A stretch of 64,000 nucleotides of DNA from G965240365 sp965240365 (GCA_965240365.1 OZ251218.1:1364001-1428000); one strand, 5' to 3'. Counted from the stretch's first letter, positions 7,934 to 17,986 are shown. Made by a program: numbers and translations. The notes: a model not told the origin generated them from the letters alone.

Positions 7934-9229
7934 TCAGCCGCGCTCTTCAATAGGCACATAATCGCGCTTTTTCGGGCCGGTGTAGAGTTGTCTGGGGCGG
8001 CCGATCCTGAAGTCCGGGTCTTCCATCATTTCCAGCCACTGGGCGATCCAGCCGGCCGAGCGGGCCAGCGCAAACATGACGGTGTACATGGAGGTCGGAA
8101 TACCGAGCGCCTTGAGGATGATGCCCGAATAAAAATCCACGTTGGGATAGAGCTTGCGTTCAATGAAGTAATCGTCCTGCAAGGCGATTTCTTCCAGCTT
8201 CATGGCGATCTCAAAGGTCGGCTGGTCAACCGTGTCAATTTCCTGGAGCAGGTCATGGCAGACCTGGCGAATGATGGTGGCGCGGGGGTCATAATTTTTA
8301 TAGACGCGATGGCCAAAGCCCATCAGCCGGAACGGGTCGTCCTTGTCCTTGGCGCGGGCCACGAATTTCGGGATGTTTTCGGCGGCGCCGATCTCGGTCA
8401 GCATCTTTAACACTTCCTCGTTGGCGCCACCATGCGCGCGGCCCCACAGGGTCACGATCCCGGCCGCGATACAGGCAAAGGGATTGGCCTCGGCGCTGCC
8501 GGACAGCCGCACCGTGGAGGTCGAGGCATTCTGTTCGTGGTCGGCATGCAGGATCAGCATCAGGTTCAGGGCCCTGACCGCCACGGGGTTTGGCTTATAA
8601 TCGCGCATGGGCACGGAAAACATCATGTTCAGGAAGTTCTCCACGTAGCCGAGGTCATCCCTGGAATAGACAAAGGGATGGCCGACCGAATGCTTGTAAC
8701 AGTGCGCGGCCAGGATCGGCATCTTGGCGATGACGCGCACGGCGGTCAGTTGCCGGTCGGCCGGGTCGTTAATATCCATCGCCTCGTGATAGTAAGAGGA
8801 CAGGGCGCCGGTCACGCCGATCAGTATGGACATGGGGTGCGCGTCATAGAGGTAGCCTCTGTAAAAGCGTTCCAGGTGCTCATGCACCATACTGCGCTTG
8901 CTCAGGTTTTTGCGAAATGCCTTGAATTGATCCCGGCTGGGCAACTCTCCGTACAGCAGCAGATAACACACCTCAAGGTAGGAACTCTGCTGGGCCAGTT
9001 GTTCGATGGGGTAGCCCCGGTGCAGGAGGATGCCCTTTTCTCCGTCCAGGTAGGTGATCGCGCTTCTACAGGACGCGGTCGTCAGGAAACCCGGATCGAA
9101 GGTAAACAGCCCCAGCGCCTTGTGCAGCGCCTTGGTGTCAACCACGGGCTCGCCATAAACGCCCGTGAGGAGCGGGCATTCAATCTGTTTGCCCGTGCGG
9201 TTATCGGTAATGGTGACCGTCTCAGTCAT
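7934..9229 (-). CDS. gltA: Citrate synthase (type II)
   Basis: 431 aa from ATG 9229, preceded by GGGAGAAG; a longer in-frame extension to 9307 lacks a ribosome site. Catalytic residues are visible: histidine in LHADHEQNAST, histidine in GRAHGGANEEV, and the FGHRVYKNYDPR arginine/aspartate region. The length and the N-terminal extension are those of the hexameric Gram-negative enzyme. It condenses acetyl-CoA with oxaloacetate. It is divergent from sucA, which it faces across a 285-bp gap. Confidence 0.96.
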   Translation of the reverse strand: MTETVTITDNRTGKQIECPLLTGVYGEPVVDTKALHKALGLFTFDPGFLTTASCRSAITYLDGEKGILLHRGYPIEQLAQQSSYLEVCYLLLYGELPSRDQFKAFRKNLSKRSMVHEHLERFYRGYLYDAHPMSILIGVTGALSSYYHEAMDINDPADRQLTAVRVIAKMPILAAHCYKHSVGHPFVYSRDDLGYVENFLNMMFSVPMRDYKPNPVAVRALNLMLILHADHEQNASTSTVRLSGSAEANPFACIAAGIVTLWGRAHGGANEEVLKMLTEIGAAENIPKFVARAKDKDDPFRLMGFGHRVYKNYDPRATIIRQVCHDLLQEIDTVDQPTFEIAMKLEEIALQDDYFIERKLYPNVDFYSGIILKALGIPTSMYTVMFALARSAGWIAQWLEMMEDPDFRIGRPRQLYTGPKKRDYVPIEERG

Positions 9230-9514
9230 TAAACTTCTCCCTGTATCGTGTTTTGTATTTGCCTTGGTTCTGAATTTGAGGCCTAAGCATAACGCCTTTT
9301 GTGGCAATGCAGCAAGAGCGGCGTTAGAATATCGCCCGGCCGGCTCGACAGGCGCGGGCGGAAAATGGCTTGTTGCCCATATTCAGGGCGTTTGCGGGAA
9401 AAATATCTGGATTAGTTCAAGTTGATCATTAAAATACAGGAACTATCCCTTAATTTTTATGTCACGCTTGTCCAGACAAGACGATAACCAGAAAAAAACC
9501 CTTAAATCAAAGGC

Positions 9515-12355
9515 ATGAAAAATCCCATTCCTTCCTGCTTGTACAGCGGTAATGCCGGCTTCGTCGAGGAATTATATGAGGCATACCTCAATAACCCGGA
9601 CGCGGTCGATCCGCAGTGGCGGCAATACTTCGATTCCCTGCAGGCCCCTGCGGCAAACAAAGACATCGCCCATTCCGCCATCCGGCAGACCTTCAAAGAC
9701 GGCGCCGGGCGGCCCGCCCCGCCGGAGGCCACCGCCAGGGCCTATCGCAAGCAGACGGCGGTGTTGCAGTTGATCAACGCCTACCGCTTTAACGGCCACC
9801 GCCGGAGCGATCTGGACCCGCTCAAACGGTATCAGCGCCCCGAGATCCCGGAGCTTGACCCGGCCTTTCATGGCCTGGACGAGGCCGACATGGGGCGGAC
9901 ATTCAACACCGGCTCGCTGTTTGCCCCGGACGAACTCACGCTGGCGGAGATCCTGCATATCGTCAAGACCACCTATTGCGGTTCCATCGGCGCCGAATAT
10001 ATGCACATCAACGAGACCGAACAAAAGCGCTGGTTGCAAAAGCGCCTCGAAGAATCGCTGGCCACGCCCGCCTTCGACCGGGAGCAGCGCGTTCGCATCC
10101 TGGATCGGGTGATCGACGCCAACGCCCTGGAGGAATATCTGCACAAAAAATATGTCGGGCAAAAACGCTTCTCGCTGGAGGGCGGCGAATCGCTGATCCC
10201 CTCGCTGGACGAGATCATTCAGACCAGCGGCCGGCAGAATATCAGGGAGATCGTGATCGGGATGGCCCATCGCGGCCGCCTGAACGTGCTGGTCAACGCC
10301 ATCGGCAAAAGCCCGGGCGATCTGTTCGATGAATTTGAAGGCAGGGCGATCGACACCCAGCAGGGTTCCGGCGACGTGAAATATCACCTGGGCTGTTCAT
10401 CCGACATCAGCACGCCCGGCGGCAGTGTGCATTTGACCCTGGCCTTTAATCCATCGCATCTTGAAATCATCGACCCGGTGGTCGAGGGTTCGGTGCGCGC
10501 GCGCCAGGATCGGCGCGCCGACCAGGCGCGCAATGAAGTCCTGCCGGTGTTGATCCACGGCGACGCCGCGTTTGCGGGCCAGGGGGTCGTCATGGAGACC
10601 TTTAACCTGTCGCAAACGCGCGGCTACACCACCGGCGGCACCATTCATATCATCGTCAACAACCAGATCGGCTTTACCACCAGCGACTCGCTCGACTCGC
10701 GTTCCTCGCTGTATTGCACCGATGTTGCAAAAATGGTGCAGGCGCCGATCTTCCATGTCAACGGCGACGATCCCGAGGCGGTCGTGCTGGTCACGCGACT
10801 CGCGCTGGAATTTCGGATGCAATTCAATAAGGACGTGGTGATTGACATGGTCTGTTACCGCAAGCATGGCCACAGCGAGGCGGACGAACCGCTGGCGACC
10901 CAGCCGATCATGTATCAACAGGTGCGCAAACACCCCGGCGTGCGCAAACGGCACACGGACAAATTGATCGCCGCCGGCGTTATCACCCAGGCGGAGGCCG
11001 ACGCCATCGCCGCGGACTACATTGATTCACTGGAAAGCAACCGGGCCGTGGCCGGCACGCGCGCCGAACACGCCAACCCGAAATATCTGATCGACTACTC
11101 GCGCTTTATCGAAACCAAGTGGGACCACCCGGCGGACACGGCCATCGGCCAGGCCGCGGTCGAAAAACTGACCCGCGCGATCACCACCATACCGGCCGAC
11201 TTTGAATTAAATCCCGCGGTGCGCAAGATCATTGACGCGCGCCAACAGATGGGGGCCGGCGCCATGCCGATGGACTGGGGTTATGCCGAGACCATGGCCT
11301 ATGCCTCCCTGATTGATAACGGCTATCCGATTCGCATCTCGGGTCAGGACAGCAGCCGCGGCACCTTCTTTCACCGCCACGCCGTGGTGCATAACATGAA
11401 AAACGGGGACACCCACCTGCCGCTGCAACATATCAAGCCGGACCAGCCCGGTTTTCTGGTGATCAACTCCACCCTGTCCGAAGAGGCCGTGCTGGCCTTT
11501 GAATACGGTTACAGCAGCGCCGAACCCAACGCCCTGGTGATCTGGGAGGCGCAATTCGGCGACTTTGCCAACGGGGCGCAGGTGGTGTTTGACCAGTTCA
11601 TCAGTTCCTGCGAGGCCAAGTGGGGGCGCTATTGCGGCCTGACCGTATTTCTGCCGCACAGCTATGACGGCCAGGGGCCGGAGCATTCCTCGGCCCGGCT
11701 GGAACGGTTCCTGCAACTGTGCGCGGAAAAAAATATGCAGGTCTGTTTTCCCAGCACGCCGGCGCAGATGTTTCACCTGCTGCGGCGGCAGATATTGCGG
11801 CCCTACCGCAAGCCGCTTATCGTCATGAGCCCGAAAAGCCTGCTCAGGAGAAAGCTCTCGGTCTCGCCCGTGGATGAGCTGGTAAACGGGAAATTCCAGA
11901 CGGTCATTGACGACATTGACGGGCTGGATAAAGAGCGGGTGAGCCGCCTCCTGTTTTGCAGCGGCAAGGTTTACTACGACCTGCTGGAACAGCGCCGCGA
12001 GAACCAGTTAAACAACATCGCCATCACCCGCCTGGAACAGATCTACCCCTTCCCGCGCGAAGACGTGCGGGCCGTGATCAACGCCTATCCCAATCTCAGG
12101 GAAGTGGTCTGGGTGCAGGAAGAGCCCAAAAACCAGGGCAGTTGGTACTACATGCAATCGCGCGGCACCATGATCGGCTGCCTCAAGGACCAGCACACCT
12201 TCGGCTACGCCGGCCGCTTCTACTCGGCCTCGCCCGCCACGGGCCTGATGCCCGTGCATCTGGCCCAGCAAAAAGAACTGGTCTCAAACGCGCTGCAACT
12301 TGATAAACTGGAAGTGACCAGTCACAAACAGGTCAATGCCGTATTATTTCGCTAA
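9515..12355 (+). CDS. sucA: 2-oxoglutarate dehydrogenase E1 component
   Basis: 946 aa, normal for E1o. Thiamine-diphosphate and substrate motifs include IGMAHRGRLNVL (about residues 248-259), HGDAAFAGQGVV and the C-terminal EEPKNQGSW. Start ATG 9515 follows AAAGG. It decarboxylates 2-oxoglutarate and transfers the succinyl group to the lipoyl arm of SucB. The stop codon TAA (12353-12355) is also the first three bases of a short palindromic repeat. Confidence 0.97.
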   Translation: MKNPIPSCLYSGNAGFVEELYEAYLNNPDAVDPQWRQYFDSLQAPAANKDIAHSAIRQTFKDGAGRPAPPEATARAYRKQTAVLQLINAYRFNGHRRSDLDPLKRYQRPEIPELDPAFHGLDEADMGRTFNTGSLFAPDELTLAEILHIVKTTYCGSIGAEYMHINETEQKRWLQKRLEESLATPAFDREQRVRILDRVIDANALEEYLHKKYVGQKRFSLEGGESLIPSLDEIIQTSGRQNIREIVIGMAHRGRLNVLVNAIGKSPGDLFDEFEGRAIDTQQGSGDVKYHLGCSSDISTPGGSVHLTLAFNPSHLEIIDPVVEGSVRARQDRRADQARNEVLPVLIHGDAAFAGQGVVMETFNLSQTRGYTTGGTIHIIVNNQIGFTTSDSLDSRSSLYCTDVAKMVQAPIFHVNGDDPEAVVLVTRLALEFRMQFNKDVVIDMVCYRKHGHSEADEPLATQPIMYQQVRKHPGVRKRHTDKLIAAGVITQAEADAIAADYIDSLESNRAVAGTRAEHANPKYLIDYSRFIETKWDHPADTAIGQAAVEKLTRAITTIPADFELNPAVRKIIDARQQMGAGAMPMDWGYAETMAYASLIDNGYPIRISGQDSSRGTFFHRHAVVHNMKNGDTHLPLQHIKPDQPGFLVINSTLSEEAVLAFEYGYSSAEPNALVIWEAQFGDFANGAQVVFDQFISSCEAKWGRYCGLTVFLPHSYDGQGPEHSSARLERFLQLCAEKNMQVCFPSTPAQMFHLLRRQILRPYRKPLIVMSPKSLLRRKLSVSPVDELVNGKFQTVIDDIDGLDKERVSRLLFCSGKVYYDLLEQRRENQLNNIAITRLEQIYPFPREDVRAVINAYPNLREVVWVQEEPKNQGSWYYMQSRGTMIGCLKDQHTFGYAGRFYSASPATGLMPVHLAQQKELVSNALQLDKLEVTSHKQVNAVLFR

Positions 12356-12399
12356 GGAAACTCTGATAAGTCCTGGATGGACTTATTCAGAGCTTCCTA
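12353..12399. repeat. Short palindromic relative of the four-hairpin MITE overlapping the sucA stop
   Basis: TAAGGAAACTCTGATAAGTC and its near-inverse flank a 5-nt loop, and the ends match those of the MITE at 7685-7860 and 48116-48270. It forms an approximately 21-bp stem between sucA and sucB and could modulate E1/E2 expression. It starts within the sucA stop codon. Confidence 0.75.
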
Positions 12400-12463
12400 A
12401 ACAAACGCGGCCCTGTCCGGGGCTTGAGTGTTTGCCTGCCGCCACCCAAGGAGAAGAAAGACC

Positions 12464-13930
12464 GTGCTGGTTGATGTAAAAGTACCCGTTCTGGCCGAAT
12501 CCATCGCCGAGGCCACCCTGCTGCGCTGGCAAAAACAGGCCGGCGACAATGTGCAACGCGGTGACAACCTGATCGATATCGAGACCGACAAGGTCACGCT
12601 GGAAGTCTCCGCGCTGAATAACGGCGTGCTCGCCGAAATACTCAAGGAGAACGGCGAAATCGTGCAGAGCGATGAAATCATCGCCCGCATCGAGACCACC
12701 GAAAAGACCATCCCGCCCGCGTCCCCCGCGCCCGCCACGGTCGAGGCTGTGCCGGAAGCGGAGACCCGCGCCGCCGCGCCAGTCGTATCCGTAACAGCCG
12801 CGGCCGAGCCGGCCGAGGCCCCGCCGGAAGCGGCGCCTCAAGTGACCCGCGCGGCCCGGCCCGCCGGCGCCGAATCGCCCAAATCCGGCCCGGCGACGCG
12901 CAACCTGCTCAGCGAACACTGGCTGGAAGCGGCCGATATTCCGACCCATTCAGATCGTATCAACAAGGCCGATGTGCTGGCGCATATCGGGGCCAAAGAC
13001 GCCGACGCCGGCCCGCCTGAACCGGCCAGCGACCCGGCCCCGGAACCCGCGGCAGAGAGCGGCAGTCCAGCCCCGGCCCCGGAACCCGCGGCAAAGCGCG
13101 GCGGCCCCGCGCCGGAACCCGAACCGGCCGCGGCCGCAACAGACCACAGCAGCGCCGAAACCGCCCCAACCGCCCCGGCACAGCCGGAAGTGCAGGCCGA
13201 CAACCTGGCCTCAAACCAGCCCGCGGGCGCGCGGCCCGAGCAAAGGGCGCCGATGACCCGGCTCAGAAAGCGCACGGCGGAACGCCTGCTCGGGGCGCAG
13301 CGGGACAATGCCATCCTGACCACCTTCAACGAAGTGAATATGCAGGCGATCATGGATATGCGCCAGCGCTACCAGGCAGAATTCGAGGCCGCGCACGGGA
13401 TCAAGCTCGGCTTTATGTCCTTCTTCACGCGCGCGGCGGTGGCCGCGCTCAGGAAATTTCCGATCATCAATGCCTCGGTCGAGGACGATCACATCGTCTA
13501 TCACGGCTATTTCGACATCGGCATCGCCGTCAGTTCAAAGCGCGGCCTGGTCGTGCCGATCGTGCGCGACGCGGACACGCTCTCCCTGGCCGAACTGGAG
13601 GCGCGGATCCGCGCCTACGGGCAAAAGGCCCGGGACGGCAAACTGACCATCGAAGAACTGACCGGCGGCACCTTCACCATCACCAACGGCGGCATCTTCG
13701 GCTCCTTGCTGTCCACCCCGATCCTGAACCCGCCGCAGAGCGCGATCCTCGGTATGCACGCCATCAATCAACGCCCGGTCGCGGACAACGGCCAGGTCGT
13801 GATCCGGCCCATGATGTACCTGGCCCTGTCCTATGACCACCGCATCATCGACGGGCGCGACGCCGTGCAATTTCTGGTGACGATCAAGCAGCAACTGGAA
13901 GACCCCGCCCGTCTGTTGCTGCAACTCTGA
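12464..13930 (+). CDS. sucB: Dihydrolipoyllysine succinyltransferase (2-OGDH E2)
   Basis: 488 aa from GTG 12464, which follows AAGGAGAA; the ATG at 12428 lacks a site and would add an unconserved N-terminus. The lipoyl domain is at about 1-78, with lipoylated K43 in IETDKVTLEV. An unusually long Ala/Pro/Glu linker follows with internally repeated PAPEPAA units, and a peripheral-subunit-binding domain lies inside that linker region (TRNLLSEHWL). The catalytic domain ends SYDHRIIDGRDAV (His/Asp active site). It accepts succinyl from SucA and passes it to CoA. Confidence 0.95.
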   Translation: MLVDVKVPVLAESIAEATLLRWQKQAGDNVQRGDNLIDIETDKVTLEVSALNNGVLAEILKENGEIVQSDEIIARIETTEKTIPPASPAPATVEAVPEAETRAAAPVVSVTAAAEPAEAPPEAAPQVTRAARPAGAESPKSGPATRNLLSEHWLEAADIPTHSDRINKADVLAHIGAKDADAGPPEPASDPAPEPAAESGSPAPAPEPAAKRGGPAPEPEPAAAATDHSSAETAPTAPAQPEVQADNLASNQPAGARPEQRAPMTRLRKRTAERLLGAQRDNAILTTFNEVNMQAIMDMRQRYQAEFEAAHGIKLGFMSFFTRAAVAALRKFPIINASVEDDHIVYHGYFDIGIAVSSKRGLVVPIVRDADTLSLAELEARIRAYGQKARDGKLTIEELTGGTFTITNGGIFGSLLSTPILNPPQSAILGMHAINQRPVADNGQVVIRPMMYLALSYDHRIIDGRDAVQFLVTIKQQLEDPARLLLQL

Positions 13931-13938
13931 GTAGCCTC

Positions 13939-15363
13939 ATGGATAAATACGATGTAGTTGTGATCGGCGCCGGGCCGGGCGGCTATGTGGCCGCCATCCG
14001 TTGCGCCCAACTCGGCCTCAAGAGCGCCTGCATCGACAGCCGGATCAACGAAGCGGGGCAACCGGCCCTGGGCGGCACCTGCCTTAACGTCGGCTGTATC
14101 CCTTCCAAGGCGCTGCTCGAATCCTCGCACCAGTTCCAGCGCATCAAGCAGGAAGCCGGCCAGCACGGGATCACGGCCGCCGGCGTCAGCATGGACGTGG
14201 CCAAGATGCTCAACAGAAAGGCCGGGATCGTCAAAACCCTGACCCAGGGCATCAGCGGCCTTTTCGGCAAGCATAAAATTGAATGGCTGCGCGGGCATGG
14301 CCGCCTGCTGGATCAAAATCAGATCGAAATAAGCCCGCTGCACGAGGCGCATGATGCCAAAAAAATTATCGCGGCCGATCACATCATCATCGCGACCGGC
14401 TCGGTACCGACCCGCATTCCCCCGGCGCGGATCGATAACCAGCTTATTGTCGATTCCAGCGGCGCGCTGAACTTCGCTGAAGTCCCGCGCAGGCTGGGCA
14501 TCATCGGGGCCGGGGTGATCGGCCTGGAACTCGGCAGCGTGTGGCAGCGGCTCGGCGCGCGGGTGACCCTGCTGGAAGCGTTGCCCGACTTTCTGACGCC
14601 GGTCGATAAACACATCGCCAGCGCGGCCGCAAAGGTCTTCCGCGAACAGGGCCTCGACATCCGGCTCGGGGCGCGGGTCACGGGCACGGGCAGCAACAAG
14701 CACGAGGTCACGGTAAATTACCAGGACCGCGAGGGCCGGCAACAACTGGCCGTTGACAAACTGATCGTGGCCGCGGGCCGCAGCCCCAACACGGCCGGGC
14801 TGGGCGCGGCCGAATGCGGGCTGGAACTGGATCAGCGCGGCTTTATCAAGGTCGATGCGCGCGCCCGTACCAGCCTGGAAAATGTCTATGCGATTGGCGA
14901 TGTCGCGGGCGGCGCCATGCTGGCCCACAAGGCGTCTGAAGAAGGGGTCGCGCTGGCCGAGCGTATCGCGGGCCATCCGGGGCACATGAACTACGCCACC
15001 ATCCCGTGGGTGATCTACACCTGGCCCGAGATCGCCTGGGTCGGCAAAAACGAGGCCGAACTCAAGGCCGCCGGCGTTGAATACCACACCGGCCGCTTTC
15101 CGTTCATGGCCAGCGGCCGCGCCCGCACCAGCGGCGAGACCACCGGGCTGGTCAAGCTGATCAGCGAAGCCAAAACCGACCGCCTGCTCGGCGCCCACAT
15201 CCTCGGCCCCAACGCCTCGGAACTCATCGCCGAGGCCGTGCTCACCATGGAATTCGAAGGCAGCAGCGAAGATCTGGCGCGCACCATCCACGCCCACCCC
15301 ACCCTGTCTGAGGCCATGCACGAAGCCGCCCTGGCCGTTGCCGGGCGGACTATTCATATTTAG
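13939..15363 (+). CDS. lpdA: Dihydrolipoyl dehydrogenase (E3)
   Basis: 474 aa. FAD motif GAGPGGYVAA is near residue 10. The redox-active disulfide C48/C53 lies in GGTCLNVGCIPSK, the NAD motif GAGVIGLELGSVW follows, and the C-terminal His-Glu pair lies in HAHPTLSEAMHEA. It reoxidises the dihydrolipoyl arm of SucB. It starts 8 bp after sucB, so sucA-sucB-lpdA form one operon with its own E3. Confidence 0.96.
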   Translation: MDKYDVVVIGAGPGGYVAAIRCAQLGLKSACIDSRINEAGQPALGGTCLNVGCIPSKALLESSHQFQRIKQEAGQHGITAAGVSMDVAKMLNRKAGIVKTLTQGISGLFGKHKIEWLRGHGRLLDQNQIEISPLHEAHDAKKIIAADHIIIATGSVPTRIPPARIDNQLIVDSSGALNFAEVPRRLGIIGAGVIGLELGSVWQRLGARVTLLEALPDFLTPVDKHIASAAAKVFREQGLDIRLGARVTGTGSNKHEVTVNYQDREGRQQLAVDKLIVAAGRSPNTAGLGAAECGLELDQRGFIKVDARARTSLENVYAIGDVAGGAMLAHKASEEGVALAERIAGHPGHMNYATIPWVIYTWPEIAWVGKNEAELKAAGVEYHTGRFPFMASGRARTSGETTGLVKLISEAKTDRLLGAHILGPNASELIAEAVLTMEFEGSSEDLARTIHAHPTLSEAMHEAALAVAGRTIHI

Positions 15364-15393
15364 GCGTTGTCACTCCCGCGCAAGCGGGAATGA
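15364..15393. terminator. Hairpin between convergent lpdA and folA
   Basis: A half unit of the 65-bp repeat (ACTCCCGC, loop, GCGGGAAT) occupies the 33-bp gap between two convergent genes and is well placed as a two-way terminator. Confidence 0.5.
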
Positions 15394-15396
15394 CAA

Positions 15397-15906
15397 TTAA
15401 GACGCGCTATCCTGCCAAACCCGCTCCAACACCACAAAACTAAAGTCAAACTCATTCCGCGCATCCGCCCTGAAACCCTCCCTCGCCACTTCCCGCCATT
15501 GCCCCCGCGCCAACTCTGGGAAAAAGGTGTCACCCTTAACCTCCGCATGAACCTCCGTGAGATAAAGCCGGGCGGCCCGATCCAGAAATTGGCGATAGAT
15601 TTCCGCGCCGCCCGTGACCATGATTTCACTCTGCCCCCGGCAATGGGCAAGGGTCGCGGCAAGGCCGTTTAAGACCGTACAACCCGCCGCCTGATAGCGC
15701 TTATCCCGGCTCAGGATAATATTCTCCCGGCCCGGCAACGGGCGCCCTATGCTCTCATGGGTCTTGCGCCCCATGATGATCGGCTTGCCCATCGTGATTT
15801 TCCTAAAGCGCCGCAGATCGGCCGACAGACGCCAGGGCAAACCCGCCCCGCTGCCGATCACCCGCCGGCGGTCCAACGCGACAATCATGGAAACCCGCAT
15901 GATCAA
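15397..15906 (-). CDS. folA: Dihydrofolate reductase
   Basis: 169 aa. VIGSGAGLPWRLSADL carries the substrate loop and the active-site acidic residue. MGRKTHESIGRPLPGR and MVTGGAEIYRQFL are the NADPH-binding motifs. It reduces dihydrofolate made by ThyA. The start overlaps the thyA stop by 4 bp (ATGA), indicating translational coupling in a lgt-thyA-folA operon. Confidence 0.94.
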   Translation of the reverse strand: MIMRVSMIVALDRRRVIGSGAGLPWRLSADLRRFRKITMGKPIIMGRKTHESIGRPLPGRENIILSRDKRYQAAGCTVLNGLAATLAHCRGQSEIMVTGGAEIYRQFLDRAARLYLTEVHAEVKGDTFFPELARGQWREVAREGFRADARNEFDFSFVVLERVWQDSAS

Positions 15907-16697
15907 ACGGCAACGGGCGCGCTGATCTTCGGGTGACAGCGATAATTGACCAACTCAAAATCCTTATAATCAAAACCCGACAGGGTCTTCACGGCCGGAT
16001 TGATCCGCATCCGCGGCAAGGGATAAGGCGCGCGGCGCAACTGCTCCTCCACCTGGGGCAGATGATTCAGATAAATATGCGCATCGCCAAAGGTATGCAC
16101 AAGCTCGCCCGGCCTGAGACCGCTGACCTGGGCGATCATCAACAACAACAAGGCATAAGAGGCAATATTAAACGGCACGCCCAAAAAGAGATCCGCGCTG
16201 CGCTGATACAACTGACAGGACAGGCGGCCGCCGGCCACATAAAACTGCGCCAGCACATGACAGGGCGCCAGCGCCATGCGCTCAATGTCACCCGGGTTCC
16301 AGGCGCTGAGCAACAGGCGGCGTGAATCCGGGTCGGTCTTGATCTGTTGCAGCAATTCTTCAAGCTGGTCGATGCGGCGCCCGTCCGGGGCCTGCCAGCC
16401 GCGCCACTGGGCGCCATAAATCGGGCCCAGTTCGCCGTCCTGATCGGCCCATTCATCCCAGATCGTGACGCCGTGGTCGTTCAGATATTGGATATTGGTG
16501 TCCCCCCGCACGAACCAGAGCAACTCATAAATGATCGACTTCAAATGACATTGCTTGGTCGTCACCAGCGGGAAACCCCGCGCAAGATCAAACCGCATCT
16601 GATAACCGAACAGGCTCAGCGTGCCGGTGCCGGTGCGGTCTTCCTTTTTCACCCCCTTGCTTTTTACATGGCGCAAGAGGCGCAGATATTGCTTCAT
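15903..16697 (-). CDS. thyA: Thymidylate synthase
   Basis: 264 aa, exactly the usual ThyA size. The catalytic cysteine lies in LAPCHVLAQFYV, dUMP-binding arginines in DPDSRRLLLSAWNPGD, and the terminal PVAV matches the family. It methylates dUMP using methylene-tetrahydrofolate. It overlaps both lgt upstream and folA downstream by 4 bp. Confidence 0.97.
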   Translation of the reverse strand: MKQYLRLLRHVKSKGVKKEDRTGTGTLSLFGYQMRFDLARGFPLVTTKQCHLKSIIYELLWFVRGDTNIQYLNDHGVTIWDEWADQDGELGPIYGAQWRGWQAPDGRRIDQLEELLQQIKTDPDSRRLLLSAWNPGDIERMALAPCHVLAQFYVAGGRLSCQLYQRSADLFLGVPFNIASYALLLLMIAQVSGLRPGELVHTFGDAHIYLNHLPQVEEQLRRAPYPLPRMRINPAVKTLSGFDYKDFELVNYRCHPKISAPVAV

Positions 16698-17488
16698 GGG
16701 CCGGGCCTCCGGCCATAGGCCAACAGCAAAAAAACCAGGCCGGCCAATATCATCGGCAACGACAGCAGTTGGCCCATAGTCAGCCAGTCAAAGGCGAGAT
16801 AACCGATGTGCGCGTCCGGCGCGCGGAAAAACTCGGCCGCGCCGCGAAACACGCCATAAGCCAACAAAAACAGCCCCGAGATCGCCATCCGCGGCCGGGC
16901 CCTGCCGGAAAACCACCAAAGGATTATGAACAGCAACAGGCCCTCAAGCAGCGCCTGATAAAGCTGGGAAGGATGCCGCAAAATCCCGCCGGCGGCCGGG
17001 GCCGGGAAGACCATCGCCCACGGCACATTTGACGGCGCGCCCCAAAGCTCGCCATTGATAAAATTCCCGATCCGGCCGCAGCCGAGGCCAATCGGCACGA
17101 CCGGGGCGATAAAATCCGTCACCTCAAAAAACGGGCGCTGAATCTTGCGGGCAAACAGCCACATGGCGACAATCACGCCCAACAGGCCGCCATGAAATGA
17201 CATGCCGCCGCGCTGGATATAAAAGATTTCAAGCGGATTTTGCAGATAATCATCCAGATGATAAAACAACACCGAACCCAGCCGGCCACCGATAATAACG
17301 CCCAGCACCGCGTAAAAAACAAGATCCGCCAACTGCTCACTACTGATATTCCAGCGTGGCAAGCCCCCGCGCCGGCGCAACAAAAACCACCCGGCCACAA
17401 TGCCGACCAGATAGCTTATGCCATACCAGTGGATCTTGATAAAGCCAAAATCCAGCGCGACGGGATCAATATTGGGGTAAGTCAGCAT
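16694..17488 (-). CDS. lgt: Prolipoprotein diacylglyceryl transferase
   Basis: 264 aa from ATG 17488 (MLTYPNIDPVALDFG); an 18-codon upstream extension is unlikely. Seven membrane segments are predicted. The signature GRIGNFINGELWG and the essential HGGLLG and RHPSQLYQ motifs are present. It transfers diacylglycerol to the lipobox cysteine of preprolipoproteins in the inner membrane. Ribosome-site quality is weak. It is first in the lgt-thyA-folA operon. Confidence 0.94.
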   Translation of the reverse strand: MLTYPNIDPVALDFGFIKIHWYGISYLVGIVAGWFLLRRRGGLPRWNISSEQLADLVFYAVLGVIIGGRLGSVLFYHLDDYLQNPLEIFYIQRGGMSFHGGLLGVIVAMWLFARKIQRPFFEVTDFIAPVVPIGLGCGRIGNFINGELWGAPSNVPWAMVFPAPAAGGILRHPSQLYQALLEGLLLFIILWWFSGRARPRMAISGLFLLAYGVFRGAAEFFRAPDAHIGYLAFDWLTMGQLLSLPMILAGLVFLLLAYGRRPGP

Positions 17489-17967
17489 GACGTGAGGATA
17501 CAAGGGAAAGCCGGAACAAGTCCACCCCGTGTGCGGGTTCAATGTATGAGATTATATTTTATAGTCCCACGGTGTGATAATATAAGCTATGCTTCTTTAC
17601 CATCGAAGGAAGAGTTACGGGACAGATACTACATGTATGATCCCATCCAGAGATGGAGTGGATTAATATTAAATAATTCAGGTTGTTTCTGCCACCAGGT
17701 CAAGATGGCTTCATAGGGCGTTTTTCTCTTGAGCGCAGAGAGCTTTTTGGCGCAATTATAGGTGCTCATAAAGCTGCTCAGGTGGGTTTTGAGCTGGTCT
17801 ACGCTGTCATAATGGTCTATTTTGGTTGTCGCGCCCTTGATGGTTCGGTTCATACGTTCTACCTGGCCATTAGTCTGGGGGCGGTAGGGCCGTGTGGTCT
17901 TATGACGAATCCCGTGTTTCTGGCAGGCCCGAGTGAAGCGGTGGCGCCTGGCCGGGCCCTTGCCGCG

Positions 17968-17986
17968 CCTGCCTGCAGCAGGCAGG
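17968..17986. repeat. 19-bp palindrome inserted in the IS481-like transposase
   Basis: CCTGCCTGCAGCAGGCAGG on the plus strand. Deleting exactly these 19 bp joins the two transposase reading frames between the second catalytic Asp region and the region carrying the catalytic Glu. Confidence 0.9.

Noticed and set aside
13831..15357. A 508-codon open frame antisense to lpdA
   Set aside because: It is the GC-rich shadow of a clear E3 gene, has low-complexity composition and no recognisable motif.
15364..15393. Hairpin repeats as tRNA or small RNA genes
   Set aside because: Simple stem-loops without tRNA arms or CCA-type ends; they match the extragenic repeat family.
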